Below, piece after piece: positions 1 through 9,319 of a stretch of 64,000 nucleotides of DNA. The DNA is from Hydnum rufescens UP504. Taxonomy: Eukaryota > Basidiomycota > Agaricomycetes > Cantharellales > Hydnaceae. The notes under the pieces are model-generated. The model searched no databases, was not told the DNA's origin, and was given only the letters and a program-made list of their open reading frames with translations. Made by a program: the position numbers and the translations under genes. Every line of letters starts with the position of its first letter. The stretch's first letter is position 1. The DNA lies in NCBI GenBank assembly GCA_014904985.1, contig MU129028.1, forward strand, positions 1-64,000, given 5' to 3'.

Positions 1-103
1 TTTCAGCCGGAATAGTAATGGGACCTACTTAGGTACCATTATCTGCCCCAAAAGTGGTACCTAACTAGGTAGGCTTAGATGACTGACCAAGGTGCTGCTC
101 ATG
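1..103. repeat. 103-bp dispersed repeat R1, copy 1, with a 16-bp hairpin
   Basis: The first 103 bases match 9211-9313 at a constant offset of 9210, with only a handful of substitutions. Inside is an inverted repeat: ACCTACTTAGGTACCA (23-38) pairs with TGGTACCTAACTAGGT (55-70) with one mismatch around a 16-nt loop. The copy probably continues left of the window. It ends with an ATG (79) that opens a short frame here. Identity is unknown: it could be an internal piece or end of a transposable element. Confidence 0.8.
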
Positions 104-850
104 CCAACATTGTAAATGAAATACTCACACTTCTCAACAGCGGCACTCTTCCAGAGAATATTTTGCTAGACAAGTCTCTTCCGACAATGAGAGACTGTTC
201 ACTGTGGTGGATTGTTGAGGGATTCAAGAAATTATTGGGGGATCCAGATCTTGTATGAAAGGTATGTCATTTTTCATGTCTATGTCAAGCAACTCTCACA
301 CAAGCCATCAGGCCTTTGCATTATGTGTCATCAACAGTGGCTCATACTCATTCAATCTCTCCTACTCATCACTCACATCTATGGGAGTCTGGAGAGCACT
401 GGCTGATCTCTGGAAAACAGATATTCAGCACTATCTCAGACTTGTTGGTGCAGCTGACAAGACAGAGGATATTTCAACAGTAGATGATAATGCCCAGGAA
501 GAAGCAGCCTACAGTCTGGATCAGGACCAAGGTGGATCCGACAGCTGTGATACATCGATTGAAAAAGTCCAAGTCAAGATTATCAACCTATCATCCACAC
601 AACTGACACCACCTGCCAGTAGCCCCTATGAAGAACTCAATGATGATGCAGACAATCCAGCAATCAAGGGGAATGTCATTCCTACACCCTTGGGGCAGTG
701 CTGGAGTCACTGATCATGCATTCCCAACAAGTGCTATGAAGGATGGTGGAATCATGAGGCAGATGAGGATGTTAATGATGTTAACAGCATGGATGATGTT
801 GATACTTGCAGCCATGGATCTGAGTATGATGATGATGATAGGGAGAATTA
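79..850 (+). pseudogene. Decayed coding region of unknown identity, probably transposon-derived
   Basis: An open frame starts at the ATG at 79 (MTDQGAAHANIVNEILTLL) and stops at 256-258. From about 380 a second frame, broken by one TGA at 711-713, reads through a Ser/Thr/Asp-rich stretch and ends in an acidic tail (MDDVDTCSHGSEYDDDD) near 850. GTATGA at 252 or GTATGT at 263 could be 5' splice sites joining the two frames. Base use is CpG-poor like the neighbouring repeats. The acidic C-terminus recalls fungal transposase-associated proteins, but no catalytic domain is visible and I do not recognise the family. Confidence 0.3.
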
Positions 851-868
851 GTCTGAGTGTGAAAATGG

Positions 869-1036
869 CCATATTTAGTAATTTCCATATTTGTACCTTC
901 CATATTTGGTAATTTCTATATATGGAACCAATTCAATTTGTGACCACTTAGCTCGCCCACCCATTGTGACCTGTGACCACCCCCCTCTAAGCCTTGCCAT
1001 GAGGTCACTGTGACCTGTGACCATGACCTAAGGTCA
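869..1036. repeat. Short direct repeats and a TGACC/GGTCA cluster
   Basis: CCATATTTRGTAATTT occurs at 869-884 and 900-915. From 941 to 1036 TGACC or its complement GGTCA appears about eight times in both orientations, making several small palindromes. No gene is seen here. The rest of 1037-2086 is AT-rich and CpG-poor, with no convincing coding sequence. Confidence 0.6.
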
Positions 1037-1500
1037 TAACACTACAGTATAGGACTGGCACATGTTAAACCCTGGTGCATGGGGGGGATGATGGATGGAT
1101 GCTGCAGTGTGTATGGCACATCCCTATCTCTTAACAGATTTTCTAACCAGTTGCTTGTGTGCAGAATAACATGTACTGGATATGTATGTATATTTTGTAT
1201 CTGTCCTCAGTGCTGAACTGACTTGCTGCATTTTAGGTGTGTATTGGGTATCTATTCTGGTAAGTCTCATCCATGTTCAAATATTTAAACACTAGACACT
1301 GAAATCCATGCTTCCCATATACAGTTTTGTCTTTTATGCTGGAGATTGTTTTGCAACAACAGTTTTATGATGGGATGGCCTTATGCATAGTCTTTTTTGC
1401 TGTCAACTTTTCACCCAATAGACTCTAAATATAGCTAGTTTTATCTCTGTTTGATTGAAGCCTCAGAGCTTATAGAGCTTGGCTTCTGTGATGCAAAGAC

Positions 1501-1550
1501 ACTTCAGAAAGCTCCAGAAGGCTTCAGAAGGCTTCAGAAGGCATGAAGCT
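1501..1550. repeat. Tandem decamer GCTTCAGAAG
   Basis: Three adjacent copies of GCTTCAGAAG (the first with one change) lie at 1511-1540. Related GGCTTC and GAAGCC words scatter over 1450-1660, so the stretch can also fold on itself. Short open frames across it are products of the repeat and are not called as genes. Confidence 0.6.
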
Positions 1551-2086
1551 TATGCTTTGAAGGCTCACAATAAGGACCATGCTTATTTTGGTTCTCAGGC
1601 TTCGAAGCCTTCAGAAGTCTCTGAACCCATTCTTAGTTTTCCTGATGTTGTCATCAGTTCCCGGAGTCCTTAGGTTTTACATAGCCACAATCCCAAACAG
1701 TACGAGGCAGACCATGCAGACTATGTCTCTGCAACCGAGAAGGACAAGGATGAAGTCACGGTTAAGGTGGAGGGTGAATCGGAAAAGAAGCGTGGCAAGC
1801 ATTGAGCCAAGTAGTGCGATTCTCCTTTCACTCACCATTATCCCACATTTCAAACTTTTAACCGTGTCCCCTCTTTTGCTATTAAGTACTGGTCACTCAT
1901 ACTGTCACATTTACTCTTTGACACTTTACTTTCCCCAATACTACATGCTCCACCATTTCCAGGCACAGGCTATAGGGTACGGCTCACTTGTTTAAATTAA
2001 TAATTCTCTTAAGGCTGCATGCAGTACAATGAAATCATTATCTGTTGGAGTGAGTACTCTGCGAGTCGAGCTACGGCAATACTGTA

Positions 2087-5000
2087 CTAGTCCACACATC
2101 TATAAACATCTTCCTCTGTCTTCCTCTTCGGGGTAGGAACTAACGTTGCGCAATGATTATAAGATACGAACGACGTAGCAAATTTGGGACGGTTTTGAAT
2201 CACCCGACGAGCCAGATGCGCACGCATGGAACTTATTTCGGAGAAGGTGGAGTGCGAGCGCTCTAGGTCAGAAATGAAGACACTAGGTCGATCCGCCGCA
2301 AGCAGGCAGTAGATGTCCACGGCTTCTTGGATGCGACCCAATGCTTCCTCATAGCGCTCAAGTTTCATAAGATGAAGGGAGATATTCCTGAGGGAGTTGG
2401 CGAGACTTGGGTCGAATACATCGGGTCGATTTGCCACAAGCGGGCGGTATATGTTCTCCGCCTCCTCATTCTTCTCGAGTGCATCCTTGTCACGCCCAAA
2501 TCGAGAGAGATGGACAGAGAGGTTACCGAGAGAGCGGCGAGGTGTGGCGAAAGACATCTGGTCGATCCTCTGCTAGTGGGCGGTAAATGCTCACTGTCTC
2601 CTCGCCCGCTTTGAGGGCTGCTTGACTGTCGCCAATTTCCGAAAGAAATACAGAGAGATTGCCCAGAGAGTTGGCAAGATCTGGCCGAAACACATCCGGT
2701 CGATCTACCGCCAGTAGTCGATAATGCCCCACGGACTCCTCGCTCGCTTTGACCGCTTCCTCATGGCGGTCAAATTTTGAAAGAGAGACGGAGAGGTTGC
2801 CTAGAGAACGGGCAAGATCTGGACGGAATACATCCGGCCAATCCTTTGCCAATGGACGGTAAATTACTATCGCCTCCTCACTTGCGTCCAGTGCATCTGC
2901 ATAGCGGCCAAATTCTGAAAGGCCTCCAGACAGATTGCCAATATAGCGAGCAAGATCTGGGCGAAACACATCGGTAGTTCCACAGCCAACGGACGGTAAA
3001 TATCCACGGCCTCCTCACATGCCTCTAGTGCTTCTCGATGGCGACCAAATTCAGAAAGATAGACAGAGAAGTTACCCAGAGAACGAGCGAGATCGGGACG
3101 GAATACATCTGGTCGATCTGTTGCTAGTGGGCGATAAATGCCCAGAGCTTCCTTAGTTGCAATAAGGGCCTCCTCGCAGCGCCCAATCTCTGAAAGGCGA
3201 GCGGAGAGACTGCGAAGAGAGTCGGCGAAATCTGACCGGAATACCGGTCGATCCGCTACGAGCGGGCGGTAGATGTTCACAGCCTCTTCATTTGCCCTGA
3301 GTGCTTCCTCACGTCGGCCAAATTGGGTAAGGTTACCTGAGAGGTTACGAAGGCAGTGAGCAAGATCTGGGAGGAATACATCGGGCAGATCCATTGCTAA
3401 CGGGCGGTAGATCTCCAGAGCCTCCTCACTCGCCCTGAGTGCTTTATGATGCCAGCCAAGTTTCGAGAGGCACATGGAAAAGTTTCCGAGTGAACGAGCG
3501 AGATCGGAACGGAATGCTTCTGGCCGATCAGCTGCTAGCAAGCGATAAATGCCCACAACCTCCTCAGATGCCTTCAGTGCCTCCTCGCGGCGGCCAAAGC
3601 CTGAAAGACGAATGGAGAGGTCGCCAAGAGAGAGAGCAAGAAGTGACCGAAATACATCCGGGCGATCGACCGCTAGTGGGCGATAGATACTCACGGCCTC
3701 CTCGATATTCTGCAGGGCTTCCTTTCGGCGACCAAATTCGGAGAGACGGGTAGCGAAATTATGAACAGAGCGAGCAAAATTGGCCCGAAATACATTCGGT
3801 CGATCTGCTGCCAGCGGGCGATAAATGCTCACAGCCTCCTCACTCGCCTCGAGGGCTTCCTTATGACGGCCGAATTGAGAAAGATTGGTAGAAAGGATGT
3901 CGAGAGAGCCAGCAAGATGGGGACGGAAGACATTTGGTCGATATGCTGCTAGTGGACGGTGGATGGTCAAGGCTTCCTCACTTGTCCCAAGTGCTTCTAC
4001 ATGGCGGCCAGATTCCGAGAGGCGAGCGGAGAGGTTGTTAAGAGAGCGAGCGAGGTATGGGCGGAACATATTGGGTCGGTATGCCGCCAGCCGCCGGTAA
4101 ATTCTCACAGCCTCCAAAATCACCTCGAGCCCTTTCTTGCGGTGCCCAAGTTCCAAAAGATCAATGGAAAGATTCTCAAGACTGCGAGCGAGGTGTGGAC
4201 GGAATACATCTGGTTCTTTTGTTACCAGTGTGCGATAAAGGTCCACAGCCTGTTCAATTGCCGTGAGCGCGTCCTCATGGAGACCGCATTCCGAACGACA
4301 AGCAGACAGGGCGATGAAGGAAGAGGCAAGATCTGGGCGAAATATCTCCGGTCGACCTGCTACTAGTGAGAGGTAGAGGCGTGTGGCTTCCTCGGCTTCG
4401 CGGAGGGCCTCATCGTGGCGGCCAAGGCGCAAAAGAACTCTAGAAAGCTCGGTGAGAGAAGCAGCGAGGCCTGATGCGTCTTGTCCCGCCCGGTGCAGGA
4501 TAACTGCGGTAGTCTGCACCTCAAAGGCCTCATCCCAAAGACCCAAGTCGGACAAATTCAAAGATAATTGGCTCATTTTGTCTGCCAGGGTAGCCACGTT
4601 GAGTTTGGCCTCCGCAGTATTGTGCAACTCGTTCAAAAGCTCCAATGTGATGGATACCGTTTCGCCGAGTTGGTGTGCCGGATCTTCGCTCTGCGGCCAG
4701 TCACTTCTCCATCCTATAGACCGTTCTTGGGTTTCGGTGGGGACAGCAAGATCCGGTAGGATACTGTCCACTTTCACCGTAAGCTCAGAGATCCGGGTGG
4801 CGAGATATGAAATAGGGTGGTTATGTCCAGTTTGCACTAAAGTCGTCGGGGGAGATCTGTTTGGTAGTGGATGAGCGCAATGAAGTACTTGGCTCAAGAG
4901 TGGTAGATACCTCGGGCCAGTCCGCGTCAGGATTGTCCCTAATTCCGCCTCTTCCAGGCGGTCCGCAAAGCCTCCGCAATCTGCTCGAAGACCACCCGAC

Positions 5001-5910
5001 CCGCCGGACGCTGGAGGAAGTCTTGAAGGTTCTGCAAAGTCGCCGTTTGCGGTGCTGACGGTGCTGGCTCTCCCTCCTCTCTCCGAGTTAGTAACACAGA
5101 TGGACCAGGAAACACTATTTTTTCTATGCTGTCCGCGAGGTTTGATGTTCTCACAGACGCCATGAGCTTGATGATAGTATCAGGGAACCTCTGGCTTCGG
5201 AAGAATAACGTTGAATAGACACTCACATGGTGGATGTTCAAGCAATCCGTCAAATTCTCTCCGTGCATCAATAGCCCAGTCTTGATTTCATCACGCTTTA
5301 GATACCTATCCAGCAGGCCAAATTCAGACCAACGCTTTACATCGGTTTTGATTGCTTTCAAGTTGCTGGCAGAAGAGAAAAAAAAAAAAAAATCCTTGGT
5401 GTAAGCTCCTAGAAAAAAAGGGGCGTAAAGATTGTAGTGAGAAACACACCTTTTTAAAGCAAAGAGTCTCACAGTGGTCGGCGAACCATCAGGGATTGGA
5501 ACATTGCTCGCTTTCAGCTCATTCACAAAGGAGTCAAGAAACATCGTGACGCGGAATAGAAGGTGGTCGCAGTCCCTTTTTCCGTCGCGCATGGTTTTAA
5601 CGACCTCACTTATCTCCGCTAAGACATCAAGGACTTGAGTCACAGGGCCTACTAATGCCCCCGGTAGGGCAGGAATGCGGAGTCGAATTGAAACCAGAGC
5701 ACTGGAGCCAGCGTGATCGTGGAGGTAACCTGGATATGTTGGAGTCGGAGAATAGGTTGGCTGGTATCTGCTTGCATGGCCAGGACTGGTGCGTTGAGCG
5801 GTGAAGGTGGAGGTGGATACCGAAGGGATGGAATCGCTAGGTTGGGGTGGTGGCGATGGGTCTCTGGGTCCTGGACGTTTCCAGAATCGTCTACCTTGTG
5901 TGGGCGGCAT
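2087..5910 (-). CDS. TPR-repeat protein with N-terminal helical domain (TPR1)
   Basis: A reverse-strand gene with ATG at 5910 (MPPTQGRRFW). A Pro/Ser-rich leader is followed by a helical region (about residues 60-230, motifs GPVTQVLDVLAEISEVVKTM and DVKRWSEFGLLDRYLKRDEI). About 16 tandem TPR units of roughly 42 residues follow (consensus RPDVFRPDLARSLGNLS, GRHEEALEASEEAV, IYRPLA). Introns are visible at about 5371-5453 (GTGTGT to CAG) and near 5220 (GTGAGT). The frame shifts at about 4955, 2973 and 2536-2547; each is explained by one or two missing bases in short G or C runs, and the TPR pattern continues unbroken across each. The N-terminal bundle resembles helical domains fronting fungal NLR-like receptors, but no NB-ARC or NACHT is present. 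A protein-protein interaction scaffold is likely; partners are unknown. Confidence 0.8.
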
Positions 5911-6114
5911 GGAACGTCGTGGACTCGAGAGACAGGAGGCTTCGAAGATGACGCCTCAGCACATACTAGTACACCTAAAAATCGTCAAGTAACACACAAC
6001 CAAAGATTAGATTCCATAATGGTGTAATATTTGAATGCAGGTGGCTGCGGGCGCAGCTCAGATTCACAGTTAGATAAGCGAGTGGAGTCACGTCACGTTA
6101 CAGCTGATCCCCGA

Positions 6115-6134
6115 CTCTTACGTTTACGTAAGAG
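6115..6134. promoter_or_regulatory. Perfect 9-bp inverted repeat upstream of TPR1
   Basis: CTCTTACGT (6115-6123) and ACGTAAGAG (6126-6134) are separated by TT, about 205 bp upstream of the TPR1 start. GTCACGTCACGT lies just before it (6087-6098). It could be a binding site for a dimeric regulator; this is inferred from symmetry and position only. Confidence 0.35.
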
Positions 6135-6827
6135 AGGGTTTTGGAGGGAATTTCGTCGTCACGAGACCACTTTCGATGTCCATGGCTGTGTGTCCATGGC
6201 TGTGCAGCTGTGTAGTTATCAGTGTTCTGCATCACAAGGCCCTCATTATCTCTAACACGGGCCACAACAAGGTGGAGGAGGTACCACTGGTCTTGCTGGG
6301 CTCAGAGTCTTCCTTGGGTCGACTGGGACTCTTGGGGTTTACCTCAGCTGATATGTCTACATCTCTTCTGTCATCATTGACCATGTTGACAGTCTAGCGA
6401 AGCTTGTCAATTACCAGAAAGAATTGGAGACTCAGAAGGAACAATTATGCATGACAAGCTTGATGAGATAGAGACACTGAAGGCATGAAAAATTGAAAAA
6501 TGTGAGAATCATGTGAGATAGTCGGTCACACATGTAGGGTGTATATAGACCATCACTATATTTAATTTTGGGCCAATTCTGATGTGTAGAAATGGCTCAA
6601 TCCACTTGAAATTAGCCATATTGTGCCTTATTGAGTTCTGACTTATTATCATCATCGTTTTCGCATTTCTTTGAACAGATATTTATTATATAGTATTTAT
6701 TACACATTTATATGCTTCCTATTAGTGTATATTATGCTTGTAGTGCCAGCACTTCGGCACCTCTTGAGTACCAGCAATTGCCGGTGTTGAATTGTATGCC
6801 ACAACTACACCAGAAAGGCCAGCCCAT
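6135..6827. other. CpG-poor intergenic stretch, no gene seen
   Basis: Marks the entry into the CpG-poor repeat compartment. Short open frames on the plus strand have no recognisable motif. A small hairpin (GTGCC and GGCAC arms) at about 6741-6758 precedes the intron-like array and may be a decayed unit of it. Confidence 0.4.
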
Positions 6828-6864
6828 GACCACACACCCACCACTGCGGGTGTGTGGTCATAAG

Positions 6865-6961
6865 GTAAGTTTATTCACTAGTAGATACAACAGCGCAAAA
6901 AGAGCATGCTCTTTTTGTGCTCCTGTGAATCTTTATACTAACCTATCTTTTATTATTATAG
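6865..6961 (+). repeat. Intron-like unit 1
   Basis: GTAAGT at 6865-6870 and TATAG ending at 6961 (97 nt). The internal stem GCGCAAAAAGAGCA/TGCTCTTTTTGTGC spans 6893-6920 with almost no loop. The preceding stem GACCACACACCC (6828-6839) pairs perfectly with 6848-6859. Confidence 0.75.
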
Positions 6962-7131
6962 ATTGAGGCCTGGGCCAAGGCATGACAAAAACACACAAAA
7001 TGACAACAGCCCAAGTGGCAACAAGAGCCAAACCAAAACAAACAACAATGCACCAAACAAGAACCCAATGATGGATCACCCAATGCCCCACGAACCACAC
7101 CTGCTGCAGCGGGTGTGTGGCACTGTTTAAC

Positions 7132-7235
7132 ATGAGTTCCCCCCCCCAATAGATACAGCCACACAAAGGAGCACCAATCGCTGCTCCTTTTGCACTGCTT
7201 CAAATTTCTAACTAACCTTTATTTTAATATTCTAG
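7132..7235 (+). repeat. Intron-like unit 2, degenerate donor
   Basis: The donor reads ATGAGT where others read GTAAGT, so it is probably dead for splicing. The acceptor TATTCTAG ends at 7235. The internal stem AAAGGAGC/GCTCCTTT lies at about 7163-7192. The first stem, CCACACC/GGTGTGG, is at about 7095-7120. Confidence 0.65.
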
Positions 7236-7376
7236 GTCACAATCTGGACCAACATCAGTACAAGCCCCAACTGAAACTGTGCCAAGTGAAAACCCAACCA
7301 ATGCCCATCAAACTTGCTGAGCAAAGAACCGACCCAAACCAGACACCCACCACAGTGGGTGTCTGGTTCTATCTAT

Positions 7377-7468
7377 GTAAGTTATATACCCAACAGCGCA
7401 AAAAGAGCAGCAAAAGCTGCTCCTTTTGTGCTACTTTGAATTTATTTCCTGACCCCCTTCCATTCTAG
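7377..7468 (+). repeat. Intron-like unit 3
   Basis: GTAAGT at 7377-7382 and TTCTAG ending at 7468 (92 nt). The first stem is 14 bp and perfect (AACCAGACACCCAC at 7337-7350 with 7355-7368). The internal stem AAAGAGCAGC/GCTGCTCCTTT spans 7396-7431. Confidence 0.75.
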
Positions 7469-7576
7469 GTCATGTCATGGAATGAAATGAAGCCCCCAAA
7501 TGATGAAGCCCAATTGGCCAGGGCCCCAGCAGATGTACATGAACTAAAACCATGTGAAATGAAACAAAGCCAAACA

Positions 7577-7806
7577 AAACCATGCCACACCCAACAAAAC
7601 CACACCAAACCCGATGAAACCATGCCACGCCCAATGAAACCACACCAAACCCGATGAAACTATGCCACACCCAACGAAACCACACCAAACCCAACAAAAC
7701 CATGCCACACCCAACAAAACCACACCAAACCTGACGAAACCATGCCACACCCAATGAAACAATGCCACACCCAATGAAACAATGCCACACCCAATGAAAC
7801 AGTGCC
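7577..7806. repeat. 20-bp minisatellite with 40-bp higher-order period
   Basis: Eleven full 20-bp units start at 7577 and step exactly by 20, plus a partial unit. Two types alternate for the first eight units: AAACCATGCCACACCCAAYR and AAACCACACCAAACCCGATG. The last three are of the first type only. The array sits in the spacer between intron-like units 3 and 4. A long Trp/Gly/Phe-rich open frame on the minus strand is a product of the repeat and is not called as a gene. Confidence 0.9.
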
Positions 7807-7873
7807 AAACAAAAATGCAAGGGGCAGCCACATGAGCCACACACCCGCTGTGGCAGGTGTGTGGCTCTATAAG

Positions 7874-7967
7874 GTAAGTGCACCCCCCAACAGCCCAAAA
7901 AGAGCAGCATCTGCTGCTCTTTTTGTGCTACTTTTAGTTTTTTTAACTTACACATTTATTATTCTAG
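7874..7967 (+). repeat. Intron-like unit 4
   Basis: GTAAGT at 7874-7879 and TTATTCTAG ending at 7967 (94 nt). The first stem GAGCCACACACC (7834-7845) pairs perfectly with 7856-7867. The internal stem AAAAAGAGCAGC/GCTGCTCTTTTT spans 7893-7928. Confidence 0.75.
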
Positions 7968-8200
7968 GTTATTGCCTGAACAACTAACAGCAAAATGAAG
8001 ACCCGCCAAACAAAGCCCCCCCTCCCTGAAACTGTCCACGCACCCACCAAACAAAAACAACGAACATGACCGCCAAACCCTAAGTGCCAAATGAAACCCA
8101 CCCACAAGACAAAACCCAGGAATGGGGACCCACGACGGGAGGCCACAGAAAACCCAAGATGGAACCACACCCGCTTTGGTGGGTGAGTGGTAATTTTAAA

Positions 8201-8296
8201 GTAAGCATATGTACAACTGCACAAAAGGAGCAGCATACACTGCTCCTTTTGCGCAGCTTTTGTTTTTTTGTTTTTTTACTAATGTATTATTTCTAG
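8201..8296 (+). repeat. Intron-like unit 5
   Basis: GTAAGC at 8201-8206 and TTTCTAG ending at 8296 (96 nt), with a long T tract. The internal stem CAAAAGGAGCAGC/TGCTCCTTTTG spans about 8219-8253. The first stem is imperfect at 8165-8190. Confidence 0.7.
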
Positions 8297-8461
8297 ATTG
8301 TCATCTGAACCTCCAACTCCCAATCAAGACCCACAACCCCACTGAACAAACATGGGAGAACAACAACCCACCCACCAAATGAAACCTGTGAACCGCAATC
8401 GAAAACACAACACAAACCCTGGATGAACCATACCTGCCAAAGTGGGTGTGGTAATCTTAAG

Positions 8462-8569
8462 GTAAGTATATGTACAACTGTGCAAAAGGAGCAGCGTACA
8501 CTGCTCCATTTGCATGGCTTTCCTTTTTTCTTTTTCCCTTTGTTTCTAACATATTATTTATTATTCTAG
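8462..8569 (+). repeat. Intron-like unit 6
   Basis: GTAAGT at 8462-8467 and TTATTCTAG ending at 8569 (108 nt). The internal stem TGCAAAAGGAGCAGC/CTGCTCCATTTGCA spans 8481-8514 with one mismatch. The text after the acceptor, TTGTCGATCCGAACCC, matches that after units 5 and 7. Confidence 0.75.
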
Positions 8570-8734
8570 GTTGTCGATCCGAACCCACAACCCCACTCGT
8601 GACCCCACCCAACAAACACATGAGGATGGCAGCCCACCCCCAAACAAAACCTGTGAATGGGAAAACACGATACAAGACTGCAGAAACCTGGATGAACCCC
8701 ACACCCGCTTCAGTGGGTGTAGTAATTTTTTGAG

Positions 8735-8847
8735 GTAAGTATTCACCATGTATAACTGCGATTGCGCAAAAGGAGCAGCATGTGCTGCTCCTTTTGCATG
8801 GTTTTTTTTTTTTACTTACTTATTATCTTTTTTATCTTTTATTATAG
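8735..8847 (+). repeat. Intron-like unit 7
   Basis: GTAAGT at 8735-8740 and TTATTATAG ending at 8847 (113 nt). The internal stem CAAAAGGAGCAGCA/TGCTGCTCCTTTTG is perfect (8766-8797) with a 2-nt loop. The first stem ACACCCGCTTCAGTGGGTGT is at 8701-8720. Confidence 0.75.
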
Positions 8848-8983
8848 GTATTCTGAACCCACAGCCCACACCAACCCTCTCCCCCCCAACCCCAAACCCA
8901 CACCAACTGCCAACCAAAAACCTGTGACCCTGTTGAGCAAAAACATGTGACCCCTGGTGAGGGGATATGTATAATATATGTAT

Positions 8984-9220
8984 AATAAATAAATAAATAA
9001 ATCAATAATTATCAAACAAACACCCCCAGAGGGCTATGTATATAATAATGAATAAATAGTCATCCTGGTAAGTTGGTATAGCCTGGTGACCTGAGGGGTC
9101 ATGCAAGTCTGAGTCTTGATCTTCTAAGTCCCAGTTTCAGCCAAGTTTCGGCCAATTTTTGGCCATTTTGGCCAATTCTGGGCCAGGAGGTGAAATCATA
9201 AAAATGGCCATTTTGGCCGG
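8984..9220. repeat. AAAT microsatellite and GGCC-rich direct repeats
   Basis: An (AAAT)n run lies at about 8984-9002. From 9133 to 9220 the word GGCCA recurs in AT-rich spacing (GGCCAATTTTTGGCCATTTT and similar) and runs into repeat R1. The AGCCGG at the very start of the window suggests the same leader also precedes copy 1, off the left edge. Confidence 0.55.
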
Positions 9221-9313
9221 AATAGTGATGGGACCTACTTAGGTACCATTATCTGCCCCAGAAGTGGTACCTAACTAGGTAGGCTTAGATGACTGACCAA
9301 GGTGCACCTCATG
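9211..9313. repeat. Repeat R1, copy 2, at the 5' break of the copia element
   Basis: Nearly identical to bases 1-103, including the 16-bp hairpin (9233-9248 with 9265-9280). It stops abruptly at about 9313, where copia gag sequence begins in mid-domain, so R1 or an element ending in R1 replaced the 5' LTR and start of gag. Confidence 0.8.
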
Positions 9314-9319
9314 GGGGCA

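Larger units (their letters stand above)
6828..8857 (+). repeat. Tandem array of seven intron-like double-hairpin units
   Basis: Seven related units repeat every 245-330 bp (one spacing is 497 bp because a minisatellite has expanded inside it). Each has, in order: a stem-loop built on an ACACCC/GGGTGT core; a 5' splice-site sequence, GTAAGT in five of seven; a second stem-loop built on GCAAAAGGAGCAGC/GCTGCTCCTTTTGC; a pyrimidine tract; and a 3' splice site (TTATTCTAG or TTATTATAG). A shared start of the next block follows, best seen as TCTGAACC. Spliced segments would be 92-113 nt. The spacers are C/A-rich and stop-laden, so no protein is evident. The layout suggests introner-like elements or a transposon with repeated introns. 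The same unit occurs in the palindrome at 13.4-16.1 kb. Confidence 0.8.

Noticed and set aside
1..103. R1 as a Helitron 3' end
   Set aside because: There is a terminal-type hairpin, but the sequence after it (AGGCTTAGATG) lacks a CTRR end at the right distance and homology between the copies continues past it.
79..850. KDZ-type transposase or other named transposon protein
   Set aside because: The acidic tail is suggestive only; no catalytic or zinc-binding motif could be seen.
7470..7955. 161-residue Trp/Gly/Phe-rich open frame on the minus strand
   Set aside because: It is the translation of the 20-bp minisatellite; a period of 20 is not a multiple of 3, so the pattern cycles through all frames, and no start context or other coding sign is present.
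6828..8857. CRISPR-like array
   Set aside because: Units are 250 bp or more with splice-like signals, spacers are not of uniform short length, and the DNA is eukaryotic.
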